Shown here piece by piece: positions 22,546 to 30,993 of a stretch of 49,159 nucleotides of DNA (position 1 is the stretch's first letter; each line of letters opens with the position of its first letter). The position numbers were made by a program, and so were the translations under genes. The notes below the pieces were generated by a model. That model did no database searches and was not told the DNA's origin. It saw only the letters and a program-made list of their open reading frames with translations. Source of the DNA: Microvirga aerilata (lineage in GTDB: Bacteria; Pseudomonadota; Alphaproteobacteria; Rhizobiales; Beijerinckiaceae); the NCBI RefSeq assembly GCF_016743775.1, contig NZ_JAEQMY010000037.1, forward strand, positions 1-49,159, written 5' to 3'.

Positions 22546-23958
22546 ATGAAAGCTTCCGGCGATTTGACGCTCGTGGGGGAGCTCCCACACAATCTGAGGA
22601 CGCAACGCAGTCTTGCGCGGCAGTTTATTCTTGTGGCGGGTGCGGCGATCCTGATCACCATGTTCATCCTTGGAAAATGGGTATCCCAGAAGGTTGAAAG
22701 CAGTGTTGCGGAATTCGCGGGAGCCTCGGCCGCACTCTACATCAACACGTTCATTGCCCCTCACCTCCAGGAGCTCGCTTACCGGGACTCGCTGTCTCAG
22801 GCCAGCACCGAGGCCTTGAACAAGGTCTTGGAACAGCCGGCTGTGCGAACACATGTCACCTCTGTCAAGATCTGGCGGCGTGACGGCCTGATCATCTATT
22901 GCGACAACAGAAGCCTCATCGGTCGACAGTTCAACCCCAGCTCGCACCTGCAGCAAGCTCTGGCCGGGCGCGTATCGACCCAGGTAGGTGATCGTCACCA
23001 CGACGATGACCCAGAAGGCGCTGCCTCAAGCCTGTTCCAACTCGCGGTCTACACTCCGATCCATGACGCCAATACCGGCCAGGTTCTCGCCGTCCTTGAG
23101 TTCTATGAGAATGCGGAAGAGCTCCAGGAGCAACTGTCCCTCGCAGAAGCGCAGAGCTGGGCGGTCGCCGGCGTGGTGGCTGCTGGGATGATCGGAGCCC
23201 TGTTCACCATCCTGTCTCAGGGCAGCAGAGCCATGGAGCAACTGCGGGGCTCACTGTTCCAGCGGGTGGCGCAGTTGCGGGAGTTGCTGCGCCAGAACGA
23301 AGCCCTGCGCGCCCGCGCGGAGCGCGCCGGACGGAACACGATTGACGGAAACGAGCGGTTCATGCCGCGCATGGCCTTCGACCTCCGCGATGGACCGGCA
23401 CAATCGATAAGCCTTGCGCTCTTGCACATGAAGGCTCTCGAGCAATCTGGCCTGGTCGAGGGAAACGCAGCCCTTGTCAGCAATGCGCTCTCAAAAGCGC
23501 TCAGGGACGTATGGAACATCTCCGCAAGCCTAATGATGCCGGAGGTCAAGGAGCTCTCCTTCAAGGACGCGCTGGGGTTTGTGATCGAGGGCCATGGGCG
23601 CAGAATACAATGGGCGGTGCACCACGATCTCTCCGACGAGCTGCCGACCTGCCCACCTGAGTTTATCAAGATCTTTGCGGCCCGGTTCGTCCAGGTTTGC
23701 CTCGACGGTCTCAGCCCGCATGCAGGCACCACCCGTCCGCACGTCTGCGTTCGCCGGGATGGGGCTGCGGTTGTCCTGGAGATCAAGGGTCGGTGCCACG
23801 ACGCCGGCACGGAGAACACGACCGCACAATCGATTCAGCTTGGACTGGCCGGCATCTGGGACCAGATCGAAAGCATTGGCGGCACCATCACCGTGGTGAA
23901 CGGGCCGACAGGGGACGTGTACCTCGCTGCCCGTCTGCCATTCAGCCCAGAGGCCTAA
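22546..23958 (+). CDS. NarX/DegS-like sensor lacking the phosphoacceptor histidine
   Basis: 470 residues from ATG 22546 behind GGGGGGA. Layout: membrane segment at residues 26-44, a periplasmic sensor domain of about 160 residues, a second membrane segment near 205-223, a coiled linker, then a HisKA_3-type dimerisation domain and an ATPase-like domain. The family motif is LHDGPAQ; here it reads LRDGPAQSISLALL, so the phosphorylated His is Arg281 (CAC to CGC). The ATP-binding N-box (CLDGLSPHAG) and G1 box (IKGRCHDAG) have also lost key residues. It is probably a pseudokinase that senses and regulates without phosphotransfer. It heads the oxidase-secretion island. Confidence 0.75.
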   Translation: MKASGDLTLVGELPHNLRTQRSLARQFILVAGAAILITMFILGKWVSQKVESSVAEFAGASAALYINTFIAPHLQELAYRDSLSQASTEALNKVLEQPAVRTHVTSVKIWRRDGLIIYCDNRSLIGRQFNPSSHLQQALAGRVSTQVGDRHHDDDPEGAASSLFQLAVYTPIHDANTGQVLAVLEFYENAEELQEQLSLAEAQSWAVAGVVAAGMIGALFTILSQGSRAMEQLRGSLFQRVAQLRELLRQNEALRARAERAGRNTIDGNERFMPRMAFDLRDGPAQSISLALLHMKALEQSGLVEGNAALVSNALSKALRDVWNISASLMMPEVKELSFKDALGFVIEGHGRRIQWAVHHDLSDELPTCPPEFIKIFAARFVQVCLDGLSPHAGTTRPHVCVRRDGAAVVLEIKGRCHDAGTENTTAQSIQLGLAGIWDQIESIGGTITVVNGPTGDVYLAARLPFSPEA

Positions 23959-24021
23959 ACGGCAAGCAGCCCGCACGTGGATCTGATGGGCTCCCGACAG
24001 GCGCGTTCAGCGTGCCCTTGC

Positions 24022-24051
24022 GCGCTCCAAACGGAGCGCTGAGGTCTTTTT
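24022..24051 (+). terminator. Terminator after the sensor gene
   Basis: GCGCTCC-AAAC-GGAGCGC stem-loop followed by TGAGGTCTTTTT, 63 bases after the sensor stop codon. It separates the sensor transcript from the oxidase operon. Confidence 0.6.
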
Positions 24052-24268
24052 GCCCTGGCTCAGGGACTAAGAGGCGCCGGCCCTCGGACCCGCGCACCCG
24101 GAGCCTTGTGATCCGGAAGGGTCCGGCCCTTTTTCCTCGGGTGTCCCTCGGCCGAGCCAAAGATAACTCCGAGGAACTAGGACCCAAGTCCGTCAGAGCC
24201 TCAGACCATCGTCAGAGGCGCACCCGCACATCTGCGGCTACGCTTGTCTGAGTTTCAAGGTGGGTGCC

Positions 24269-25549
24269 ATGAAGAGACGCGATTTCCTCAAATACGGGGC
24301 TGCAGGCCTCGCCACGGCCGGAGCGGGGCTGTCGCCTTTTGAATCCTTGGCCCAGACGCTCACGGGAACGACCGACATCAAGCTAGGCATTACCGACGTC
24401 GAGACCCGGCTGGTTGACGGCAACAAGGTCAACATGCTGGGCTTCAGGCTCTACGGCGGAGCAGGGGCCCTTGCCACCGGCCGGGTGCCTGGCCCGGTGC
24501 TGCGGGTCAAGGAAGGCAGCTCGGTCAAGATCACTGTGACCAACGACCGTGAGGAGGCCCATGGTTTCGAGATCACAGGTGTGCCCGGCACAAAGACCGA
24601 GATTGCACCGGGGAGCTCCTCGACGATCAGCTTCACGGCTCCGGTTGCAGGCACATACATCTACCATGACAGCCTCGGGGACACCCCCCTCTATCGGATC
24701 CTTGGGCTGCACGGAGTTCTGGTGGTCGAGCCTCTGAACGGCGTTACCTCCGCGGGCAGCCGAACGCCCTACAGTCTTGATAAGCTCGTGCCGGGATCGC
24801 GCACCGCGGTCAGTGCCCTGTTCGATGCACTTGGAACGACCGACCGCTTCCAAGGTGGAGCAGACGGTAAATGGGTTCCCGCGCCGTTGAATGCTGAAGC
24901 CTCGATCCGGGAAAAGGTTTGGATCTGCGCGGCCATCGACCCGAAGTTCAACGCTTTGATCGAGCGGGGAAAGCCAATCGCTTCCAGTCCTAATCTGACA
25001 TCGAACGTGGTCGACAACTTTGTGCCCAGCTACTTCACGATCAACAATCGCAGCGGGTACGATCTTCACGACGATTACGATGGCATGCTGCCCGTGATCG
25101 TTAAGAACTACATCGGCGAGCCGACGCTATTCCGCATCGTCAATGTGGGTCTAGCCCATCACGCCAACCACTTCCATGGCAACCATTTGATGGAACTAGC
25201 CCGGGTGGATCTCAATCCAAAATCCTCGACCTATGGCCAGATGATCGTTCCCGAGAACATCTTCGAGGTGGATACGACGGCCATGTGGCCGATGCAGCGC
25301 CGCGATCTTCTGCTTCCCCTCGAGATCCCACCAGACATTCCATATCAGATTCCCGTCTCAAGCCCGACAGGCGGTCAGTTCCAGCGCATGGTGAACAAGC
25401 AGGCACAGGAGCCATTCCCGCTCCGCTACGTCATGCACTGCCACACGGAAATGTCCCAGACCGCAGCCGGCGGCAACTATCCCCAAGGGATGGTCTGTCA
25501 TTGGGAGGTCCTTGGCGGTCTCGGCGGCCGTGCCAAGGTTGCAGGATAA
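24269..25549 (+). CDS. Multicopper oxidase subunit A, Tat-exported
   Basis: 426 residues from ATG 24269. The N terminus MKRRDFLKYGAAGLATAGAG is a Tat signal (RRDFL), so the protein is exported folded. It has a first cupredoxin domain (residues 40-155) without the usual HxHG and HxH copper ligands (AHGFEITGVPG, YIYHDSLGD), and a C-terminal cupredoxin with HHANHFHGNH (297-306) and HCHTEMSQTAAGGNYPQGM (390-408). These correspond to motifs 3 and 4 of multicopper oxidases, except that the type 1 His after HCHxxx is absent. Motifs 1 and 2 are in the next gene, suggesting the two form one enzyme. It is the first gene of a long operon with copper chaperones and type II secretion genes. Confidence 0.8.
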   Translation: MKRRDFLKYGAAGLATAGAGLSPFESLAQTLTGTTDIKLGITDVETRLVDGNKVNMLGFRLYGGAGALATGRVPGPVLRVKEGSSVKITVTNDREEAHGFEITGVPGTKTEIAPGSSSTISFTAPVAGTYIYHDSLGDTPLYRILGLHGVLVVEPLNGVTSAGSRTPYSLDKLVPGSRTAVSALFDALGTTDRFQGGADGKWVPAPLNAEASIREKVWICAAIDPKFNALIERGKPIASSPNLTSNVVDNFVPSYFTINNRSGYDLHDDYDGMLPVIVKNYIGEPTLFRIVNVGLAHHANHFHGNHLMELARVDLNPKSSTYGQMIVPENIFEVDTTAMWPMQRRDLLLPLEIPPDIPYQIPVSSPTGGQFQRMVNKQAQEPFPLRYVMHCHTEMSQTAAGGNYPQGMVCHWEVLGGLGGRAKVAG

Positions 25550-25592
25550 CCTCTTCCGACAAGCCTCAATTTAGCCGCTCAGGGTCACGACA

Positions 25593-26786
25593 ATGACAAG
25601 CACGACGAAGACAGCGGGCGCCACTGCAGCCATAGGTGGCACCCTCGCCGCCGGCGAAGCCGCCACGCAGACCATGCCTCCCTTAGGGCCAAATTCGACT
25701 GCCGTTCCTGGTCCGGGCGATTATAACGGTGGCAGCATCGATTTCACCAGAACGGGCGTCAAAGGGAAAGAGTCCTTCGGGAATTTCGGCTGCGATACCT
25801 TCGATGGCAATCCCAACACCCCCGACTGGACCACGGCGAACGCCTATTTCGTGCGCACGGTTCAAAACGTCGATGTCACCATGCCGGATGGCAAGAAGCT
25901 GCGGTGCTGGGGCTTCGGAGATCCCTTGAAGGCTCCAGGCCGCGAACTCCTTCCGTCACCCCTGATCCGCGTGCAGGAGGGCGACCTCGTGCATGTCAAA
26001 CTGCAATCCAGCAAGGGAACGCACACTATTCACCATCACGGGATCGAGCCGACCACGTTCAACGATGGTGTGGGCCACGTGTCGTTCGAGGTGAAGGATG
26101 ATTACGTGTACCAGTTCCAGGCCCGTCACGCCGGCACGTTCTTCTATCACTGCCATAAGAACACGGTCACCCATTTCGAGATGGGTCTCTACGGCCTCCT
26201 GATCGTTGATCCGAAGCCGGAGAACGGCCGGGTGCCGGCCTATGCCGGCGGACCGTTCTACGATGTCGAGAAGTTCTGGGTGCTCGACGACATGGATCCG
26301 CGTTGGCACCAGATCACCAATCTCGATCACGATGTCGGCCTGTGCGGTGACGATGCGGGCCTCAATATCTTCGAGCCCAAGTACTTCCTGATCAGCGGCA
26401 CGCCCACGCGACCCAATGTTCTCGTCGACAAGCAGAAGATTGTCGCCAAACCCGGCCAGAAGATCCTGATCCGCCTGCTGAATGCGAGCTACTCCGTTCT
26501 GCAGGTGATGTTCGAGGGCCTGGAGGTGCAGGTGATCTCGGTCGATGGACATGCCCTCAACAAGCCATGGAACCAATGGCTCACCATTGCGCCCGGGACG
26601 CCGTTCACTCTCCCGACGGCCCAACGCTACGACATCCTGATTGATACGGGTTCGCCCGCCAACCAGACCAAGACGGGCTACACGCACAAGGTCCATTTCG
26701 AGTTCCAGCATTGGATCACCCGCAAGGTGCATAATGCCGGCGACAAGATGTACGAAGGCCGCGCCTTCACCACCATCACCATCTGA
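25593..26786 (+). CDS. Multicopper oxidase subunit B, no export signal seen
   Basis: 397 residues. The first cupredoxin domain carries HTIHHHGIEP (144-153) and FFYHCHKNTVTHFEMGLYG (183-201): motifs 1 and 2, plus Cys187, His194 and Met197 that could form a type 1 copper site. The second cupredoxin domain (residues 255-360) has no HxxHxH or HCH motif. No Sec or Tat signal is evident; the first 40 residues are Thr/Ala/Gly-rich with no basic start or clear cleavage site. Together with subunit A all four copper motifs are present, so B may be exported as a complex with A. It lies 43 bases downstream of A. Confidence 0.78.
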   Translation: MTSTTKTAGATAAIGGTLAAGEAATQTMPPLGPNSTAVPGPGDYNGGSIDFTRTGVKGKESFGNFGCDTFDGNPNTPDWTTANAYFVRTVQNVDVTMPDGKKLRCWGFGDPLKAPGRELLPSPLIRVQEGDLVHVKLQSSKGTHTIHHHGIEPTTFNDGVGHVSFEVKDDYVYQFQARHAGTFFYHCHKNTVTHFEMGLYGLLIVDPKPENGRVPAYAGGPFYDVEKFWVLDDMDPRWHQITNLDHDVGLCGDDAGLNIFEPKYFLISGTPTRPNVLVDKQKIVAKPGQKILIRLLNASYSVLQVMFEGLEVQVISVDGHALNKPWNQWLTIAPGTPFTLPTAQRYDILIDTGSPANQTKTGYTHKVHFEFQHWITRKVHNAGDKMYEGRAFTTITI

Positions 26787-26794
26787 GCCTCACC

Positions 26795-27493
26795 ATGTTT
26801 GAAACATCGCATAGAGCGGGGCCGGTACCGGCCTCCACACTCTCAAGGATCGGAGCGGCGGTTGTGCTGACCGGGCTTGTCAGCCTGCTGACGCCAGCCT
26901 CCGCTCATGAAGGTCACCATCACGGGGATGCCGGTGAGATGGAATCCTCCCCGCAGGTCTACGTCAAGGCGCCGCCGCCGCCCGAGACCCTTGGGCGTCC
27001 GTTCGAGTTGATGGACCATCATGGCCAGGAGGTGACGAATGCGTCCTACTCGGGGAAGTGGCTTCTCATCTTCTTCGGATTTGCCGGGTGCCGCGAGGCC
27101 TGTCCCACCGGTCTCGTGAGCATGGGGGCGGCCCTTGACGCCCTTGGCGGCGAGGCCGGACAGGTGCAGCCGCTCTTCGTTGATGTCTCGATGGAGGAGC
27201 CAGACATCACCGGGCTGGCGCAGTTTGTCAGCAATTTTCATCCCAGCCTTGTGGGCCTGATCGGCACGAGAGCGCAGACCTTCGCGACGGTGAGGGATTT
27301 CAAGATCCGTCGCGAGTACGCCATGGCCAATTACAGCACGAAGGAAACCGGTCCGCGCATCAATCATACCGCTTATCTCTACCTCGTTGATCCAGACGGG
27401 GTGACACGGGCGTACTTCGACCACACGCTCGAACCCGAGCGGATGGCCTTGACGGTGCGGCTGCACATGAAGCGCCGGAGGACTTCGCCATGA
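26795..27493 (+). CDS. SCO1/SenC copper chaperone with a His-rich N terminus
   Basis: 232 residues. Sec signal ending LLTPASA; the mature protein would start HEGHHHGDAGE, a copper-binding cluster. The thioredoxin-like SCO domain has the copper site C99xxxC103P (GCREACPTG) and H191 (INHTAYLYLVDPDG). SCO proteins deliver copper to oxidases. Here the substrate is probably the adjacent multicopper oxidase, since no cytochrome oxidase gene is nearby. It lies 8 bases after subunit B and overlaps the next SCO gene by 4 bases. Confidence 0.87.
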   Translation: MFETSHRAGPVPASTLSRIGAAVVLTGLVSLLTPASAHEGHHHGDAGEMESSPQVYVKAPPPPETLGRPFELMDHHGQEVTNASYSGKWLLIFFGFAGCREACPTGLVSMGAALDALGGEAGQVQPLFVDVSMEEPDITGLAQFVSNFHPSLVGLIGTRAQTFATVRDFKIRREYAMANYSTKETGPRINHTAYLYLVDPDGVTRAYFDHTLEPERMALTVRLHMKRRRTSP

Positions 27494-28083
27494 CGGATCG
27501 CACCTTGTCCACATGGATTGTCCGCGGCGCCGTCATGCTGGCGCTTGGCGTGTCGCTGCCACAGGCAACGCAGGCGGGCTCTGCGGGGCACGACCGGCCT
27601 CCGGTGGGCGTTGCACTGGATCCTTTGTTCCAACTGATGGCTCATGACGGGCGGCCGGTCACGCGGTCCGACCTGCGCGGCAAGCCTTTCGTGGTGCTGT
27701 TTGGCTACACGAACTGTGATGATGTCTGCCCCACGTCCCTGTTCGAGGTCTCGGTTCTCCTGAGCGGGTTGGGATCGCAAGGCGACCGCCTGCCGGTGTT
27801 GTTCGTGACCGTCGATCCGGAGCATGACACGCCGGAGCAACTGAAGACATACCTGGAAGCCTTCGACAGCCGTATCATTGGCCTCACGGGATCCCGCGAT
27901 CAAGTTGCTGCCGTCGCGGCAGCATTTGCCGCTCCGCTCGACAAGGTGCAAGCCGGAGATGAGGGCAAGAAGCACCTGTCGCAGTTGTTCTTCATGGATC
28001 GGTACGGACTGCTGGCAAGGCCGGTGAACTATACGGCGACGCAAACCGTCGGAGCTGTGGCAAAGCGGCTGCTAGCCCAATAA
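27490..28083 (+). CDS. SCO1/SenC copper chaperone, second copy
   Basis: 197 residues with an N-terminal Sec signal (AVMLALGVSLPQATQA). SCO site C76xxxC80P (TNCDDVCPTS) and H162 (KKHLSQLFFMDRYG). Its sequence differs strongly from the upstream copy, so this is not a recent duplication; the two may act at different copper sites or one may reduce the other. It is coupled by ATGA to the upstream gene and followed 18 bases later by gspG. Confidence 0.86.
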   Translation: MTDRTLSTWIVRGAVMLALGVSLPQATQAGSAGHDRPPVGVALDPLFQLMAHDGRPVTRSDLRGKPFVVLFGYTNCDDVCPTSLFEVSVLLSGLGSQGDRLPVLFVTVDPEHDTPEQLKTYLEAFDSRIIGLTGSRDQVAAVAAAFAAPLDKVQAGDEGKKHLSQLFFMDRYGLLARPVNYTATQTVGAVAKRLLAQ

Positions 28084-28101
28084 AGCACCAGAGAGGCACC
28101 G

Positions 28102-28647
28102 ATGCACAACCTGAAGCATAGCCCCTTCCGCTTCCTCCGTCGAATGGCGCGCCATGCTGACGGCTGCAGTCGTTCCACCAGCGCCCGAGACCAGCACAGC
28201 CGCAGGCTCCAGGGCCAGGCAGGGTTCACGCTTGTCGAGGTCATCGTGGTCCTGAGTATCATGGGCCTGATCATGGCCTTGGTGGGCCCGCGTGTTCTGG
28301 GCTACCTCACGGATTCGAAGGAGAAGATGGCGCGGATACAGGTGGAGACCCTCTCCAACGCCACTGAGCTGTTCTTCATCGATAACGGCCGATACCCGCT
28401 TGAACCGGAGGGTCTCCAAGCCCTGCTCGCGGCTCCGGCTTCCCTGCCCACCTGGAGAGGCCCTTATCTCAAGGGGACCGCCGTGCCTGCCGATCCATGG
28501 GGGCGGCCGTACCGGTACTCCAGCAAGGATCGCGGCCGCAGCTACATCATCAGCATGGAAGGGGCTTCTGACAAAGACGAGGGGAGTGCGCCCAAACGCC
28601 TGTCATCAGCACGACCTCAGGGTGGCGGACGCGAGGGCTCCTACTAA
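28102..28647 (+). CDS. gspG: GspG, major pseudopilin of type II secretion
   Basis: 181 residues. Prepilin site QAG41-F42TLVEV with Glu at +5, hydrophobic helix VIVVLSIMGLIMALVGPRVL, then the GspG pattern (NGRYPLEPEGLQALLAAP, WRGPYLKG, PADPWGRPYRY). The leader is unusually long (41 residues, basic); an internal ATG at codon 15 would shorten it. The C-terminal 30 residues (SDKDEGSAPKRLSSARPQGG) are a disordered extension. GspG forms the shaft of the pseudopilus that pushes substrates through the secretin. Its stop overlaps gspL by one base. Confidence 0.9.
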   Translation: MHNLKHSPFRFLRRMARHADGCSRSTSARDQHSRRLQGQAGFTLVEVIVVLSIMGLIMALVGPRVLGYLTDSKEKMARIQVETLSNATELFFIDNGRYPLEPEGLQALLAAPASLPTWRGPYLKGTAVPADPWGRPYRYSSKDRGRSYIISMEGASDKDEGSAPKRLSSARPQGGGREGSY

Positions 28648-29741
28648 TGAGTGGTCCTCGCCAGGTCACAGTCGGCGCCGGAAGCCTTGCAGACATGTGG
28701 CTGCAGGAGTGGAGGACGCTCAGCGACACGGTTCGGCTCGGCTCCCCCGCATCGCGCCGCACGACCCAACTGGTGATCCACACGGACGAGGACCATGTGA
28801 TGGTCACGCTGAGAGCGCCTGGAGGCGAGGACATCCCCGTCGACCGCTGCCCGCTGTCCGCGTGGAGCCGGGAACGCCTGAGCCTTGCCGTACAGAGCGC
28901 CTCGTCACGGGTTCGTGGCGGGAAGGTGGTCATGGTCCTATCCTGCGCACAGGCGGTCACGGGATCCTTGTTCGTGCCGCATCAGGCTCGTTCGCAGGCC
29001 GGTAACATCATCCGCGATCATCTCAGGCGCAAACTGCCAGTGCCCCTTGAGGAGCTTGTGCTGGGCCACGAGATCCGCGCGGCCGCGCCGGGTAAACTGG
29101 AACTGGCCTACCTTGCCGTACCGAAGCGGCAAGTGGAGAATGTCCTGGCGCGGCTGTTCCTGCGTCCTTCGGACATTGGCGCGCTCCAGGCGCCCGCGGG
29201 GTTGAATGTGCGGCCGGTGACAGTGCCTTATGGCGTGAACTCCGGTCGCGCAAAGGCCTGGATCCGACGAGGAGGCCTCCTTGGTGTCGTTGCGCTCATG
29301 GTCCTGGTTGCGGCATTCGGCGTGCAGGCCTGGCGGCAGAACCATGTCCTGTCTGACCTTGACGGGCAGGTGATTACCGCAACCGGGCAGGCCCGGGCAT
29401 CCACGGAGCGGCTCAAGGCGGTCTACAGTCTCGAGAGCGATCTTGAGCAACTGGCAGAGGTTGGCGCCGCTCCAGGTGTTGTGGTGATCTGGGAAGAGCT
29501 CGCGCGCCTGCTGCCCGACACAAGCTACCTCACAGCGTTCGACATGAAGGGCAACGAAATCCATGCCGAAGGATTGTCAGCCTCGACATCGGACCTGATC
29601 CAGAGGCTTGAGAACTCGCAGCATCTGCATGCGGTCTCTTTAACCGGGCCGGTTGTTTTTGAGCGCGAACACGGCAAAGAGCGCTTTACGCTCAGAGCGT
29701 TGATGCGAACACGGAGGTTTCCGGCGGGGGAGGGGGGGTAG
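28647..29741 (+). CDS. gspL: GspL-like inner-membrane assembly protein
   Basis: 364 residues: a cytoplasmic actin-like part (residues 1-200, with VPLEELVLGHEIRAA), one membrane helix (GLLGVVALMVLVAAFGVQAW, about 209-228) and a periplasmic PilN/GspL-like domain (EELARLLPDTSYLTAFDMKG, IQRLENSQHLHAVSLTGPV). GspL anchors the ATPase GspE to the membrane with GspM. The position between gspG and gspM supports the call. Sequence conservation in GspL is low, so the name rests on layout and order. Confidence 0.75.
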   Translation: MSGPRQVTVGAGSLADMWLQEWRTLSDTVRLGSPASRRTTQLVIHTDEDHVMVTLRAPGGEDIPVDRCPLSAWSRERLSLAVQSASSRVRGGKVVMVLSCAQAVTGSLFVPHQARSQAGNIIRDHLRRKLPVPLEELVLGHEIRAAAPGKLELAYLAVPKRQVENVLARLFLRPSDIGALQAPAGLNVRPVTVPYGVNSGRAKAWIRRGGLLGVVALMVLVAAFGVQAWRQNHVLSDLDGQVITATGQARASTERLKAVYSLESDLEQLAEVGAAPGVVVIWEELARLLPDTSYLTAFDMKGNEIHAEGLSASTSDLIQRLENSQHLHAVSLTGPVVFEREHGKERFTLRALMRTRRFPAGEGG

Positions 29742-29742
29742 T

Positions 29743-30297
29743 ATGGAGCCTTTGTCCAGATCATGGCTGCGTCCCGCTGCGTTCCTGGCTGCGCACGCGT
29801 TCGTGGCGCAGCTTCTCGGCCTCGTCGTGATCATGCCCGGTGTCGGCTTTCTGCAGAACCAGCGGCACAGGATTGAGCAAGGCACCCTTGCTCTGGAACG
29901 GGCACGCTCCGCCCTCTCCAGGAACGAGGTGGTGGCTGCACTGACCCCGGAGCAGATCGAAGCGGCAGCCAACCGTTACGTTCAGGGCGATAGCGAAGGT
30001 CTGCAGAACGCCGATCTCCTCGGCCGGCTTTATCGCGCGGCGCAGGAGCAGGGCGTAAGCCTGAAATCGGCCACGCCGCTGGCGCCGCGGGAATGGAATG
30101 CCCGGCGGCTCGTCGGCGCCCGCATCGAATTCACAGCTCCAACAGAGCAAGCCGCCGGATTTCTGGCAGGGCTCGAGGACGGAGCCGCGCTGCTGTTCAT
30201 TGATCAAGCGAGCCTGTCTCCTGACGCAGTCGAAGGCACCGACGCGCTTGCAGTCGTGATCGAGATCTATGGGGTAGCACGATGGACGCAGGGTTAG
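29743..30297 (+). CDS. gspM: GspM-like inner-membrane protein
   Basis: 184 residues with one membrane helix near the N terminus (AFVAQLLGLVVIMPGVGFL), then a coiled region (QRHRIEQGTLALERARSALS) and a small ferredoxin-like periplasmic domain (ARIEFTAPTEQAAGFLAGLE). This is the GspM layout. It begins 1 base after gspL. It dimerises with GspL in the inner-membrane platform. Confidence 0.72.
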   Translation: MEPLSRSWLRPAAFLAAHAFVAQLLGLVVIMPGVGFLQNQRHRIEQGTLALERARSALSRNEVVAALTPEQIEAAANRYVQGDSEGLQNADLLGRLYRAAQEQGVSLKSATPLAPREWNARRLVGARIEFTAPTEQAAGFLAGLEDGAALLFIDQASLSPDAVEGTDALAVVIEIYGVARWTQG

Positions 30298-30308
30298 CAG
30301 GAGCACGC

Positions 30309-30821
30309 ATGTCCTGGCGTGGGGCGCTGGCGTTGTGCGTTCTGGGTGGCTTGGCCGCGAGCTCGGTTCATGTCGCCATGGGAGCGGGGATGTCTCCCCT
30401 CCCGGTCGCTCGCTCGGGCCCGCTCGGGCTGTCTGAGGTGGCGGCGATCCTGCCCGCCCTCTATGCGGAGGCCGCTCCCGCTTTCACACCGGAGGCCTTG
30501 ATCGGTCGTCCGCTGTTTGCACCCAACCGCAGGCCGCGCAAGGAGATTGAGCCCTTACCCGAACCAGAGGTAGCAGAATCTGCAGCTCCGCCACCACCTC
30601 CCGCGCCGCCCTCATACCTGGTGGATGGAGTCATGGTCTTTGCGGAAACCCGCAAGATCCTGGTCCGGAACCAGCCGCGGGAGCTGGGACAATGGTTGAG
30701 CCAGGGCGACACAACCCCTGAGGGCTGGACCATCGTCTCGATCCGGGCTGACGAAATTGTGCTGCAGCAGGGGGAGAGGTCCGTCGCGATGGCGCCGCGC
30801 ACGCGGCGAAGCACCCAGTAG
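30309..30821 (+). CDS. gspC: GspC-like coupling protein
   Basis: 170 residues from ATG 30309 (CAGGAG site; an in-frame ATG at 30282 is less likely). An N-terminal membrane helix precedes IGRPLFAPNRRPRKEIEPLP, then a Pro-rich linker (SAAPPPPPAPP) and a small beta domain (VDGVMVFAETRKILVRN, LSQGDTTPEGWTIVSI). This fits the GspC homology region that links the inner-membrane platform to the secretin. It has no PDZ domain. A GspN/GspP assignment is the alternative. Confidence 0.65.
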   Translation: MSWRGALALCVLGGLAASSVHVAMGAGMSPLPVARSGPLGLSEVAAILPALYAEAAPAFTPEALIGRPLFAPNRRPRKEIEPLPEPEVAESAAPPPPPAPPSYLVDGVMVFAETRKILVRNQPRELGQWLSQGDTTPEGWTIVSIRADEIVLQQGERSVAMAPRTRRSTQ

Positions 30822-30993
30822 TCTTCCACCATGCCGCGCTGTCCGCTCGCCGCGGTTAAGGATGACCGCCGAGACGCCCATGACATCTCTAAAGGGCTAT
30901 TGTTTGAGCATGAAAACTCTGAAAGAGTTAGTCTGAAAGGGACTTAGAACAGCGATAGCATTCGTAAGAATAGCATCGATAGGGGCAACGTTC
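30822..30993 (+). promoter_or_regulatory. Leader region before gspD
   Basis: 172 bases, locally AT-rich, interrupting an otherwise tight operon. It contains two small hairpins in tandem (AACTCTGAAAGAGTT and AGTCTGAAAGGGACT, about 30917-30948). A second promoter or RNA control of the secretin gene is plausible. Confidence 0.35.

Noticed and set aside
25956..26732. 258-residue frame on the minus strand
   Set aside because: Antisense to multicopper oxidase subunit B, which has conserved copper motifs.
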